This document shows, piece by piece, positions 27,847 to 36,034 of a stretch of DNA of 64,000 bases. Origin of the DNA: Janthinobacterium sp. FW305-129 (lineage in GTDB: Bacteria; Pseudomonadota; Gammaproteobacteria; Burkholderiales; Burkholderiaceae_D); NCBI RefSeq assembly GCF_020858115.1, contig NZ_JACYMM010000004.1, positions 421,145-485,144 on the forward strand. Direction: 5' to 3'. The notes beneath the pieces are model-generated. The model was given only the letters and a program-made list of their open reading frames with translations. It made no database searches and was not told where the DNA came from. Numbering within the stretch: the stretch's first letter is position 1; every line of letters starts with the position of its first letter. The translations under genes and the position numbers were made by a program.

Positions 27847-29211
27847 CTATGCCTTGGCCTTGCTTTGCTTGATCCAGTAGCCGACGCCCAGCGCCGCCAG
27901 CCACACGGGAATCAGGTAGACGGAGATGCGCAGGCCCGGCGTCAGGTACATGATCACCAGGATGCCGGCCAGGAAGACCAGGCACAGGTAGTTGGTGAAC
28001 GGATAGCCCAGGCTACGGAACAGTGTCGTCTTGCCCTCGGCCTTCTTTTGCGCGCGGAAGCGCAAATGGATCCAGCTGATCATGGCCCAGTTGATGATCA
28101 GCGCCGAGACCACCAGGCCCATCAGCACTTCGAACGCTTCGCCCGGCATGAAGTAATTGACCACCACGCAGGCGCCCGTCGCCAGGGCCGATACGCCCAG
28201 GGCGACGAGCGGCACGCCGCGGCGGTTCAGGTGCAACAGCGCGCGCGGCGCGTTGCCCTGCCTGGCCAGACCGAACAGCATGCGCGTGTTGCAGTACACG
28301 CCGCTGTTGTAGACGGACAGTGCCGCCGTCAGCACCACCACGTTCAGGGCCGTGGCCACCAGGTTGCTGTCGAGCGCATGGAAGATCAGGACAAAAGGGC
28401 TGCCGCCGGTGACGACGTTTTGCCACGGGTACAGCGACAATAAAATGCCCAGCGCGCCGATGTAAAAGATCAGGATGCGGTAGATGGCCTGGTTGGTGGC
28501 GCGCGGTATCGTCGTGCTCGGGTCATCCGCTTCGGCTGCCGTGATGCCCACCAGTTCCAGGCCGCCGAACGAGAACATGATGACGGCCATGGCCATCACC
28601 AGCCCCTGCCAGCCATTCGGGAAGAAGCCGCCATGCTGCCACAGGTTGGCAACCGAGGCCTGCGGCCCCGCGTCGCCGGAAGCGAGCAGGTAGGCGCCGA
28701 AGACGATCATGCCGATGATGGCGACCACCTTGATGATGGCGAACCAGAATTCCATTTCACCAAACGCTTTGACATTCAGCAAACTGATGGCGTTAATCAC
28801 GCAAAAGAAGACCAGCGCCGAGACCCAGGTGGGCACGCCCGGCCACCAGTACTGCACGTAGATGCCGACGGCCGTCAGTTCGGCCATGCTGACGAGCACA
28901 TACAGCACCCAGTAATTCCAGCCCGACAAAAAGCCGGGCAGGTGGCCGCAGTATTTGTCGGCAAAATAGCTGAAGGAGCCGGCGACGGGCTCGTCGACGA
29001 CCATCTCGCCCAGCTGGCGCATGATCAAAAAGGCGATGACGCCGGCAATGCCATAGCCGAGCAGGACCGAGGGGCCGGCCATCTTGATGGTTTGCGCGAT
29101 GCCCAGAAACAGGCCGGTGCCGATGGCGCCGCCCAGGGCGATGAGCTGGATGTGGCGGCTTTTCAGGCCGCGCTTGAGCTCTTGTGGTTCGGTATTCCCG
29201 ACTGCCGTCAT
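27847..29211 (-). CDS. aroP: Aromatic amino acid permease, AroP/PheP type
   Basis: 454 aa with 12 predicted membrane helices, amino acid-polyamine-organocation family. It is strikingly close to E. coli AroP: LKRGLKSRHIQLIALGGAIG, RQLGEMVVDEPVAGSFSYFA, SGWNYWVLYVLVSMAELTAVG, FGEMEFWFAIIKVVAI, MFSFGGLELVGITAAEADDP and SVYNSGVYCNTRMLFGLA-like blocks. The expected role is proton-driven uptake of Phe, Tyr and Trp across the inner membrane. AroP and PheP cannot be separated with certainty by eye. Tryptophan import would feed violacein synthesis, encoded 8 kb away, but no shared operator was found. Confidence 0.9.
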   Translation of the reverse strand: MTAVGNTEPQELKRGLKSRHIQLIALGGAIGTGLFLGIAQTIKMAGPSVLLGYGIAGVIAFLIMRQLGEMVVDEPVAGSFSYFADKYCGHLPGFLSGWNYWVLYVLVSMAELTAVGIYVQYWWPGVPTWVSALVFFCVINAISLLNVKAFGEMEFWFAIIKVVAIIGMIVFGAYLLASGDAGPQASVANLWQHGGFFPNGWQGLVMAMAVIMFSFGGLELVGITAAEADDPSTTIPRATNQAIYRILIFYIGALGILLSLYPWQNVVTGGSPFVLIFHALDSNLVATALNVVVLTAALSVYNSGVYCNTRMLFGLARQGNAPRALLHLNRRGVPLVALGVSALATGACVVVNYFMPGEAFEVLMGLVVSALIINWAMISWIHLRFRAQKKAEGKTTLFRSLGYPFTNYLCLVFLAGILVIMYLTPGLRISVYLIPVWLAALGVGYWIKQSKAKA

Positions 29212-29400
29212 ATGTTTTATCCTGTTTTTACGGGGCTGAGGTCGCTGATTCTAAAGCATGCACGGGCAAAGCAGGAGCGAAATGCATGTTGCACTGCGGA
29301 GGCGCAAGAAAAGCCCCGCATCTTCGCCGAACGGCGTGCAAATCCGCCGCCGCCCGCGATGGCGGCACGGTATCATGATGGCCAATTTCAAGGAGTGTGT

Positions 29401-30084
29401 ATGAATCTTGCGCAGCGCAGCCGTTTGCAGGGCATCAGCCTGGGCTTTTTGGCCGGCTATGTCGATACCCTGGGCTTTGTCGCCCTGTTTGGCCTGTTCA
29501 CGGCCCACGTGACGGGCAACTTCGTGCTGATCGGCGCGGCGCTGGCCAATGCCACGCATGCCTCGATCGCCCTCAAGCTGCTGGCGTTTCCCGCGTTCAT
29601 ACTGGGCGTGGCGGCGGCGCGGCTGTTGACGGTGGCGGCCGAGCGCCGCGGCGGCCCGGCGCTGCGCCTGGCGTTGCTGCTGGAGCTGGCGCTGCTGCTC
29701 GGTTTCATGGTGTCTGGCGTGCTGGCCGAACCGCTGGGGCCCGAGCCGGGCGCGCTGGCCATGACGGCCGGCCTGTTCGGCGCGGGGGCCATGGGCGCGC
29801 ACAGCGCCATCAGCCGGCTGCTGCTGGCCCATTTGGCGCCCACGTCCATGATGACGGGCAACGTCACGCAAATCGTCATCGACACGGTCGACGTGCTGCG
29901 CGGCGCGGCCGACGGCGCCACGCGCGAACGCTGCGTGAAATTCTTCTGGCCCCTGCTGGGCTTTGCCGTGGGCGCCATCCTGGCCGCCTTTGCCTACCTG
30001 GCCGTGGGCTTTGCCGCGCTGGCCGTGCCGCTGGCCATCCTGCTGGTGCTGATCGCGCTGGAACCGGCGCGCCTGCCTGCCTAG
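29401..30084 (+). CDS. YoaK/DUF1275 family membrane protein
   Basis: 227 aa with about six membrane helices. The family signature is clear: GFLAGYVDTLGFVALFGLFTAHVTGNFVLIG near the N-terminus and LAPTSMMTGNVTQIVID in the middle. The function of this family is not established; transport has been suggested. The frame stays open far upstream, but AAGGAG sits nine bases before ATG 29401, and the family starts there. It converges with the thioesterase gene; the two stop codons are nearly adjacent. Confidence 0.88.
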   Translation: MNLAQRSRLQGISLGFLAGYVDTLGFVALFGLFTAHVTGNFVLIGAALANATHASIALKLLAFPAFILGVAAARLLTVAAERRGGPALRLALLLELALLLGFMVSGVLAEPLGPEPGALAMTAGLFGAGAMGAHSAISRLLLAHLAPTSMMTGNVTQIVIDTVDVLRGAADGATRERCVKFFWPLLGFAVGAILAAFAYLAVGFAALAVPLAILLVLIALEPARLPA

Positions 30085-30085
30085 C

Positions 30086-30533
30086 TCAGGCCGTCGCGAC
30101 GATGGCCGGTACGTACGCGGCCAGGAACTCGGGCGGCAGGCGGCGCGCGCGGCCGCTGCTCAATTCGATGCAGATCAAGTCCCAGCGTCCGCGCACGACG
30201 GTGGCGCCGTCGCTGTCGCGCACCAGCTGGAAGCGCCGTTCCATGCTGGAGCGGCCATCGCTGGCGCACAGCCAGGTGGCCAGGGTCAGCGCTTCGCCGG
30301 CCCGCGTCGGCAGCAGGTAGTCGTACTCGCCGCGTCGGATCGCCATGGCCCGGTCCAGGCGCCGGTAATCGTCGAGGTCCAGCCCCAGCGCGGCCGAGTG
30401 GTGCCAGGCGATGTGCTCGCACCAGCGCACGTAGACGGCGTTGTTCGTATGCTGCAAGCCGTCGATGTCGCCCGGTTCCGGCGTGACGGGCAGGGTATGG
30501 GCGTGCGGATAATCCCAGTTCAAGTGCGCTCCT
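30086..30533 (-). CDS. Acyl-CoA thioesterase, 4HBT hot-dog family
   Basis: About 148 aa. The hot-dog core is visible: DIDGLQHTNNAVYVRWCEHIAWHHS matches the 4-hydroxybenzoyl-CoA thioesterase/YbgC motif (D-xx-H-N-xx-Y), followed by RRGEYDYLLPTRAGEALTL. It should hydrolyse an acyl-CoA thioester. I place the start at TTG 30533 (LNWDYPH) because GAAAGGAG lies five bases upstream; an in-frame ATG at 30592 has no ribosome binding site. The substrate is unknown. Confidence 0.8.
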
Positions 30534-30621
30534 TTCGAGACGGTGGCGGCCGATTGTACGTGCTCGCGGCCGTTTGCGCTGGTGCCGCGCACGGTATGAA
30601 ACAGTGTTTTTTATCTTGATG

Positions 30622-30635
30622 TATGATGCATCATA
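30622..30635. promoter_or_regulatory. 14-base palindrome upstream of the GntR gene
   Basis: TATGATGCATCATA is a perfect palindrome 24 bases before the GntR start codon. It is AT-rich and of the size used by GntR-family regulators, so autoregulation of the GntR-SDR pair is likely. Confidence 0.55.
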
Positions 30636-30658
30636 ATTTCAAAAGATCAAAAACACGC

Positions 30659-31387
30659 ATGAATCAGCAATTGGACACTCTGCAGCACGTCAACCTGGGC
30701 AAGTCCGTGTACGCGATGCTGCGCGAGGCGCTGGCGGCCGGACGTTTCCGGCCGAACGACCGCCTGCGCATCCGCGAGCTGGCGCTGCAGCTGGGCACCA
30801 GCGTGACGCCCGTGCGCGACGCCATGCTGCAACTGGTGCAGGAAGAGGCGCTGGTGCTGCGCTCGCCGCGCGACTTCCGCGTGCCCGTGCTCAGCGTGGC
30901 GCGCTACCTGGAAATCCGCGCGCTGCGCCTGGAACTGGAAGGGCTGGGCGCGTTCGAGGCGGCGCAGCGCATCGACGCCGCCACCCTGGCCGACCTGGAA
31001 CGCCTGCTGCAGGCCAATGAAGAGGCGATTGCGCGGCACGACCTGGCGGCGGCCCTGCAATGCAACCAGGCGTTTCACCTGGGCCTGGCGCAGGCGGCCG
31101 GCATGCCGATGTTAAAACGCTTCGTCGACCACCTGTGGATGCAGACGGCGCCCCTGATCGCCGCCGGCTATGCCAGTTTTTCGCCCGATATGCGCGTCGG
31201 CCACCACCACGCCATCATAGTCGCGCTGCGCCAGCGCGACGGCGCGGCCGCGCGGCGCGCCATCGAACAGGACATCCTCGACGGCGGCACGCAGATGCTG
31301 GCGTATGTGATGCGCCAGGAGCGCATGCACGCCAGCGCAACAGAACAGGACAAGGAAGAACATGACGCAGATCAAGCACAAGATTGA
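30659..31387 (+). CDS. GntR-family (FCD) transcriptional regulator
   Basis: About 242 aa from ATG 30659 (MNQQLDTLQH). The winged helix (about 15-75) contains LREALAAGRFRPNDRLRIRELALQLG, then TSVTPVRDAMLQLVQEEALV, typical GntR. The C-terminal FCD domain (about 85-220) has the His-containing helices expected to bind a metal and a carboxylate ligand (FHLGLAQAAG, HHHAII). It overlaps the following SDR gene by 26 bases, so the two are coupled and the regulator probably senses a metabolite of that dehydrogenase. Confidence 0.9.
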   Translation: MNQQLDTLQHVNLGKSVYAMLREALAAGRFRPNDRLRIRELALQLGTSVTPVRDAMLQLVQEEALVLRSPRDFRVPVLSVARYLEIRALRLELEGLGAFEAAQRIDAATLADLERLLQANEEAIARHDLAAALQCNQAFHLGLAQAAGMPMLKRFVDHLWMQTAPLIAAGYASFSPDMRVGHHHAIIVALRQRDGAAARRAIEQDILDGGTQMLAYVMRQERMHASATEQDKEEHDADQAQD

Positions 31388-32129
31388 ACAGAACGTTGAA
31401 CAGAAAACCGCCATCGTCACGGGTGCCAGCCGCGGCATCGGCCATGCTGTGGCGGAGCGCTTCCGCAGCCTGGGCTGGCGCGTGATCACCGTCTCGCGCA
31501 GCCCGATACCGGGCGGCTGCCCGCGCAGCCAGGAGCACAACACGCATGTGTGCATGGATTTGTCGGACCTGAGCCAGATCGGGCAGATGGTCGACACCCT
31601 GCGCCCCATGCTGGGCGACGCCAAATTGCACGCGCTGGTGAACAACGCGGGCGTGTCGCCGAAGGGGCCGGGCGGCTCGCGCGTCAATTCGCTGACCACC
31701 GACATGCAGACCTGGCAGGAAATGTACAACACGAATTTTTTTGCGCCGCTGGCCCTGACGCGCGGTTTTGCGCAGGAATTGTCGAACGCGCACGGCTCCG
31801 TCGTAAACCTGTGCTCGATCGCCGGCTACCGCGTGCACCCGTTTGCCGGTTCCGCCTACGCCAGCTCGAAGGCGGCGCTGGCGTCGCTGACGCGCGAGAT
31901 GGCCAACGACATGGCGCCGTTGAACGTGCGCGTGAATGCGATTGCGCCGGGCGAGATCGACACGGCGATCCTGTCGCCCGGTACTTCGCACATCGTCGAC
32001 ACGCAAATCCCCCTGCGCCGCCTGGGCACGACGGCCGAAGTGGCGGATCTGGTGGAGTTTTTATGCAGCGAGCGCGCCTCGTACATCACGGGCGCCGAGA
32101 TTCCCATCGACGGCGGCCAGCGCATTTGA
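31362..32129 (+). CDS. Short-chain dehydrogenase/reductase (SDR)
   Basis: 255 aa, classical SDR. The cofactor motif TGASRGIG is near residue 20, NNAG near 95, the catalytic Ser in NLCSIAG and YASSK supplies Tyr and Lys; the tail GAEIPIDGGQRI is typical. An N-terminal extension of about 12 residues is polar. AAGGAAG precedes the ATG, which lies inside the GntR gene. It is an NAD(P)-dependent oxidoreductase of unknown substrate. Confidence 0.9.
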   Translation: MTQIKHKIEQNVEQKTAIVTGASRGIGHAVAERFRSLGWRVITVSRSPIPGGCPRSQEHNTHVCMDLSDLSQIGQMVDTLRPMLGDAKLHALVNNAGVSPKGPGGSRVNSLTTDMQTWQEMYNTNFFAPLALTRGFAQELSNAHGSVVNLCSIAGYRVHPFAGSAYASSKAALASLTREMANDMAPLNVRVNAIAPGEIDTAILSPGTSHIVDTQIPLRRLGTTAEVADLVEFLCSERASYITGAEIPIDGGQRI

Positions 32130-32228
32130 GGAAAATCATGGTGTTCGGGTCGCTGGCGCCCCGTTGCCGCAGCACTGGCTGCGACGCCGTGAGCATGCGC
32201 CGCCTTGCGCCGGGTGCTGGCCGCCTGG

Positions 32229-32711
32229 CTATTTATTCAGCTGCGCGTCCAATTGCGCCTGCAGGGCGGCCACCACCAGCGCGTGGTCGTCCGCCTGCGC
32301 CAGGCCGGACACGGTGACCGTGCCGACCAGTCCCACGCCGCGTATCAGCAGGGGAAACGCGCCGCCGTGGCCCGCATACTCGACGTCATCGAGGTATTTC
32401 ACGTCTTCGAAGGTGCTGCCGCGGCTTTTATACGAGATGCCCATATAGTAGGAGCTGCGGCAAAAGCGCTGCACCGTGTTGTTCTTGCGGCGTATCCAGT
32501 CCGCCTGGTCCGCCGTGGCGCCCGTCATGGCGTGGTGGAACAGGACCTGGCCGTTGCGCGTGATATTCACGGTGACGGCCTTGCCCCGCTTGCGCACTTC
32601 CTCGACGATCCACAGGCCCACGGCCAGCGCGGCGTCGTTGTCGAAGCGTTCGAATTGCAGGGATTCTTCCTGCTGCGCCAGGGTGTGCAGCAAATCGGCG
32701 TAATGATCCAT
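32229..32711 (-). CDS. UPF0303 / heme-degrading-domain-like protein
   Basis: 160 aa, soluble. It matches the UPF0303 (GlcG/HbpS-like) family: ALAVGLWIVEEVRKRGKAVTVNI, TADQADWIRRKNNTVQRF, SYYMGISYKSRGSTFEDVKYL and GGAFPLLIRGVGLVGTVTVSGL. Some relatives bind heme or small organic acids, but the family function is unsettled. It is transcribed away from alkB with about 80 bases between start codons. Confidence 0.82.
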   Translation of the reverse strand: MDHYADLLHTLAQQEESLQFERFDNDAALAVGLWIVEEVRKRGKAVTVNITRNGQVLFHHAMTGATADQADWIRRKNNTVQRFCRSSYYMGISYKSRGSTFEDVKYLDDVEYAGHGGAFPLLIRGVGLVGTVTVSGLAQADDHALVVAALQAQLDAQLNK

Positions 32712-32794
32712 CGTGGGGGCGGGTGGTAGTGGCTGGAAGCGCTACTGTAGCGCACCATGGGGGCTTTTTGGGTAATGCGGCTAAAATAGGCGGC

Positions 32795-33457
32795 ATGACC
32801 CTGTCCCTGTTTGCCGATGAAGACCAGGCCCCGGCCGGCCCCGCGCCGCTGGTGCCGGGTTCGTCCGCGTCGGTGCTGCTGCGCGCTTTTGCGCTGCCGT
32901 ATCTGCCCGAACTGCTGCCGGCGCTGGATGCCATCGTGCTGGCGGCGCCCCTGCGCCACATGGCCACGCCGGGCGGCTTGCGCATGTCCGTTGCCATGAG
33001 CAATTGCGGCGCCCTGGGCTGGGTCACGGATGGACGCGGCTACCGCTATGCGCGCCTCGATCCTGCCAGCGGTTTGCCTTGGCCGCCGATGCCGCCCGTG
33101 TTCCTGCGCCTGGCGCAGGAGGCGGCGCTGGCGGCCGGCTATGCGGGCTTTGTCCCCGACGCCTGCCTGGTCAACCGCTATGCGCCCGGTGCGCGCATGG
33201 CCCTGCACCAGGACCGCGACGAATGCGATTTCACGGCGCCCATCGTTTCCGTCTCGCTCGGTCTACCTGCCACCTTTTTGTTCGGCGGGGCGCAGCGGGC
33301 CGACAAGGCTGCCCGCATCCCCCTGCTGCATGGCGACGTGGTGGTGTGGGGCGGCGCCGACCGCCTGCGCTTCCACGGCGTGGCGCCCCTGAAAGAGGGC
33401 GAGCACGCGGTGCTGGGCGCGCAGCGCATCAATCTGACGTTTCGCAAGGCCGGCTGA
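32795..33457 (+). CDS. alkB: Alpha-ketoglutarate-dependent DNA repair dioxygenase AlkB
   Basis: 220 aa from ATG 32795 (MTLSLFADED); E. coli AlkB has 216. It removes methyl groups from 1-methyladenine and 3-methylcytosine by oxidation with Fe(II), O2 and 2-oxoglutarate. The iron ligands are visible as HxD in LHQDRDECDF and His in RFHGVAPL; the 2-oxoglutarate-binding Arg lies in RINLTFR; NRYAPGARMALH is the typical lead-in. An in-frame upstream extension is not conserved-looking and is left out. It stands alone; aidB is 30 kb away. Confidence 0.94.
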   Translation: MTLSLFADEDQAPAGPAPLVPGSSASVLLRAFALPYLPELLPALDAIVLAAPLRHMATPGGLRMSVAMSNCGALGWVTDGRGYRYARLDPASGLPWPPMPPVFLRLAQEAALAAGYAGFVPDACLVNRYAPGARMALHQDRDECDFTAPIVSVSLGLPATFLFGGAQRADKAARIPLLHGDVVVWGGADRLRFHGVAPLKEGEHAVLGAQRINLTFRKAG

Positions 33458-33479
33458 TCTGTCGTTAATGCCTCATTAA

Positions 33480-33494
33480 TGCAAGGTACTTGCA
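33480..33494. promoter_or_regulatory. Inverted repeat upstream of folE2 (distal)
   Basis: TGCAAG-GTA-CTTGCA, a perfect 6+3+6 inverted repeat built on the same TGCAA word as the proximal dyad 23 bases downstream. Confidence 0.45.
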
Positions 33495-33516
33495 AATACG
33501 GCGCTTTTTCTCCATG

Positions 33517-33537
33517 ATATGCAACTTGTTTGCATAT
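33517..33537. promoter_or_regulatory. Inverted repeat upstream of folE2 (proximal)
   Basis: ATATGCAA-CTTGT-TTGCATAT, a perfect 8+5+8 inverted repeat ending six bases before ATG 33544. A repressor here would block initiation. Confidence 0.55.
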
Positions 33538-33543
33538 GGAGCC

Positions 33544-34470
33544 ATGACCATGAAGCGCGATTCCCTTTCCACGTCCCTGCCCGACGTGGCGGCCGGCCCC
33601 CACCTGGGCCACCCCTTGCCACTGGAATGGGTCGGCATGCAGGGCATCGCCTTGCCGCTGTGGCTGGAAGAGGGCGGGCAGGCGCAGCAAGTGCATGCCT
33701 GGGCCGACGTACAAGTCGACTTACCCGATCCGCAAGTGAAGGGCATCCACATGTCGCGTTTGTATCTGCTGCTCGATGCGTTTGCCGCCGCGCAGCCGCT
33801 CGATGCGGGCGCGCTGGCCGCCGTGTTGCGGCGCATGGTCGACAGCCATGCCGATTGCGGCAGCACGCAGGCGCGCCTGGCGCTGGCGTTTCCCGTGCTG
33901 CGGCGCCAGCCGGCGCTGCTGACGGCGGGGCTGTCGGGCTGGAAATCGTATCCCGTGCGCCTGCAAGCCAGTGTTTCTCCGCAGGGCTTTGCCCTGTCCC
34001 TGACGGTGGAGGTCGGTTATTCCTCGACCTGCCCCTGTTCGGCGGCGCTGGCACGGCAATTGCTGGCCGACGCCTTCGCGGCGCAGTTCGGTGGGGGCGC
34101 CATCGATGGCGCCGCCGCCGGCGCCTGGCTGCGCGAACACGCGAGCCTGGCCACGCCGCACAGCCAGCGCAGCACGGCGACGGTCACGGTGCCATTGACG
34201 CAGCAGGCCGAGCTGGACCTGTTTCCCCTGATCGACCTGGTGGAAGCGGCGCTGGCGACACCCCTGCAGACGGCCGTGAAACGGGCCGACGAACAGGCGT
34301 TCGCGCGCTTGAATGGTGCTAACCTGATGTATGTGGAAGATGCTGCCCGCCGCGTGCAGGCGGCGCTGGCGCCGCATTATGCGCAGGCGCGTGTTACCGT
34401 ACGGCATATGGAAAGCCTGCATCCGCACGATGCCATGGCGCAGGCGGGCAAGCTTGCCGGAGAATATTAG
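33544..34470 (+). CDS. folE2: GTP cyclohydrolase FolE2 (GCYH-IB)
   Basis: About 308 aa. It converts GTP to dihydroneopterin triphosphate, the first step of folate and queuosine synthesis, as the metal-flexible alternative to FolE. Family blocks are VGMQGIALPLWL, VDLPDPQVKGIHMSRLYLLLD, VEVGYSSTCPCSAALARQL (catalytic Cys region), TPHSQRSTATVTV and RHMESLHPHDAMAQ. Starts at 33544 or 33550 are both possible; a further upstream start would lie inside the dyad. In many bacteria FolE2 is made under zinc limitation through Zur; the two dyads here are candidates for such control. Confidence 0.93.
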   Translation: MTMKRDSLSTSLPDVAAGPHLGHPLPLEWVGMQGIALPLWLEEGGQAQQVHAWADVQVDLPDPQVKGIHMSRLYLLLDAFAAAQPLDAGALAAVLRRMVDSHADCGSTQARLALAFPVLRRQPALLTAGLSGWKSYPVRLQASVSPQGFALSLTVEVGYSSTCPCSAALARQLLADAFAAQFGGGAIDGAAAGAWLREHASLATPHSQRSTATVTVPLTQQAELDLFPLIDLVEAALATPLQTAVKRADEQAFARLNGANLMYVEDAARRVQAALAPHYAQARVTVRHMESLHPHDAMAQAGKLAGEY

Positions 34471-34494
34471 TCAACCACCGTGGAGGAGGACAGC

Positions 34495-34662
34495 ATGCCG
34501 CAGAAAATCGAGCGGGAAGTCAACGATGACAGCCTGGAAGCGGAGCTGGAGCGCGAACGGCGCGACCATGCGCTGATCGACGAGGAAAAGCTGGGCGTGG
34601 ACGAGCTGGAAGAAGAACATTTGAAGCGGGAGCGCCAGCCGGGCGCGCCGGCAGGGCGCTAG
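34495..34662 (+). CDS. Small highly charged protein
   Basis: 55 aa, about half Glu, Asp, Lys and Arg (EAELERERRDHALIDEEKLGVDELE pattern), predicted as a single charged helix. GGAGGAGG ends just before ATG 34495, a very good ribosome binding site, which supports real translation. It follows folE2 by 24 bases on the same strand and may be on its transcript. The function is unknown. Confidence 0.55.
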   Translation: MPQKIEREVNDDSLEAELERERRDHALIDEEKLGVDELEEEHLKRERQPGAPAGR

Positions 34663-34749
34663 AGTCAAGGCGACGTTATCATCGCTGGCATCGCGCCGCG
34701 CTGCCCGGTACAATTTCGCTTTGTCATTCTCCCCCAACCCCGGAGGCCC

Positions 34750-35568
34750 ATGAAATATCGCGCATTATTCCAGTTCATCCTCGGCCTGACAGGCGCCGTC
34801 CTGGCAGCCTCGCATGCCCAGTCCGCCACCATCTGCACCGCCATGGCCGACGCCAGAACGGGCGCCGTCTTGTTGCAAGAGGGTAATTGCCTCGATCGTG
34901 TCACCCCCGCCTCCACGTTCAAGATCGCGCTCAGCCTGATGGGCTATGACGCCGGTTTCCTCAAGGACGAGCACAAGCCCAGCTTGCCATTTCGCCAGGG
35001 CTATGTGGACTGGGGCGGCGAAGCGTGGCGCCAGGATACCGACCCGTCGCGCTGGATGCAGTACTCGGTGGTCTGGTATTCGCAGCAGATCACACAGGCG
35101 CTGGGCGCCGAGCGCTTCCAGAAATACGCCAAGGCTTTGCGCTATGGCAATGCGGATGTATCGGGCGACCCGGGCAAGGACAATAGTCTGGAACGCTCGT
35201 GGATCAGCTCTTCGCTGAAGATATCTCCGCTGGAACAGCTGGGCTTCTTGCGCAAGCTGGTCAACGATCAGTTGCCAGTCAGTAAACAGGCGATGGAACA
35301 GACGCGGCGCCTGACGCGTCTGGCCGATGTGGACGGCTGGCAAGTGCATGGCAAGACGGGCGCGGCCTTCCCGCGCAAGGCCGACGGCAGCTTCGACGAA
35401 GCGCACGGCTACGGCTGGTTCGTGGGCTGGGCCAGCAAGGGCGAGCGCAGCATCGTCTTCGCGCGCCTGGTGCAGGACGAGCAAAAGGGGGCACAATCGG
35501 CCGGATTGCGCACGCGCGAGGCCATGCTGAAGGAATTGCCGGCCCTGCTGGAGCAGGCGCAGAAGTGA
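34750..35568 (+). CDS. bla: Class D (OXA-type) beta-lactamase
   Basis: 272 aa with a signal peptide (about 1-25). Class D motifs are complete: STFK at 55-58 (nucleophile Ser55 and the Lys that is carboxylated), SVV in QYSVVWYSQQ, YGN in LRYGNADVSG, and KTG in VHGKTGAAF. It should hydrolyse penicillins in the periplasm; spectrum cannot be read from sequence. GGAGG precedes the ATG. Base composition matches the neighbours and there is no integron or insertion sequence nearby, so it looks like an intrinsic chromosomal enzyme. It is coupled to a small unknown gene and followed by a penicillin-binding protein. Confidence 0.94.
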   Translation: MKYRALFQFILGLTGAVLAASHAQSATICTAMADARTGAVLLQEGNCLDRVTPASTFKIALSLMGYDAGFLKDEHKPSLPFRQGYVDWGGEAWRQDTDPSRWMQYSVVWYSQQITQALGAERFQKYAKALRYGNADVSGDPGKDNSLERSWISSSLKISPLEQLGFLRKLVNDQLPVSKQAMEQTRRLTRLADVDGWQVHGKTGAAFPRKADGSFDEAHGYGWFVGWASKGERSIVFARLVQDEQKGAQSAGLRTREAMLKELPALLEQAQK

Positions 35569-35960
35569 CGGCCAGCATCGTCGCCGCCACCTTCATCGCG
35601 ACCGAGGGCGACTACCTGGAAGCCGTCATCGAGGTGGACGGCCAGCGCCTGCACGTGATGGACGAGTTCGGCGGTGCCCAGATGGCCGCCGGCACGCAAT
35701 TCCAGGCCGAACTGTGGCCCATGGCCAGCGAAATCGACGATTGGGACGCCATCTTCGACGCCAATCCCGGCCGGGAAAAGCGCCTGCTGCGCCTAGATGG
35801 CTGGCGCTACCTGGCGCTCGGCGTCGTCACCCAGGTCGACCCCGTCGTCTGCGACTGCGGCCTGCTGCAGGTCGAAGACGCTTTCCATACGCGCGACGAA
35901 CGCTGCGTGGGCGCGTATGTGGGCGTCACGCTGGCGCGCCTGGATGCTTGCTTGGCGTAA
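35565..35960 (+). CDS. Protein of unknown function coupled to the beta-lactamase gene
   Basis: 131 aa, no signal peptide or membrane helix, so cytoplasmic if the start is right. It begins at GTG 35565, overlapping the beta-lactamase stop codon (GTGA). I do not recognise the family. Text is acidic and compact: FIATEGDYLEAVIEVDGQRLHVMDEF, DDWDAIFDANPGREKRLLRL and a Cys pair in VVCDCGLLQVED. The tight overlap suggests co-translation with the OXA enzyme although the two should end up in different compartments. Confidence 0.7.
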   Translation: MTASIVAATFIATEGDYLEAVIEVDGQRLHVMDEFGGAQMAAGTQFQAELWPMASEIDDWDAIFDANPGREKRLLRLDGWRYLALGVVTQVDPVVCDCGLLQVEDAFHTRDERCVGAYVGVTLARLDACLA

Positions 35961-36034
35961 ATTCCGGCCCGCTTTGTTGCCCGCCCTATATACTTGCTGA
36001 AACGGATCATCCGGCATCAGACAAGGTTATAAGC

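Noticed and set aside
34750..35568. Beta-lactamase gene as an acquired resistance cassette
   Set aside because: No attC site, integrase or insertion sequence nearby, and the composition is that of the chromosome.
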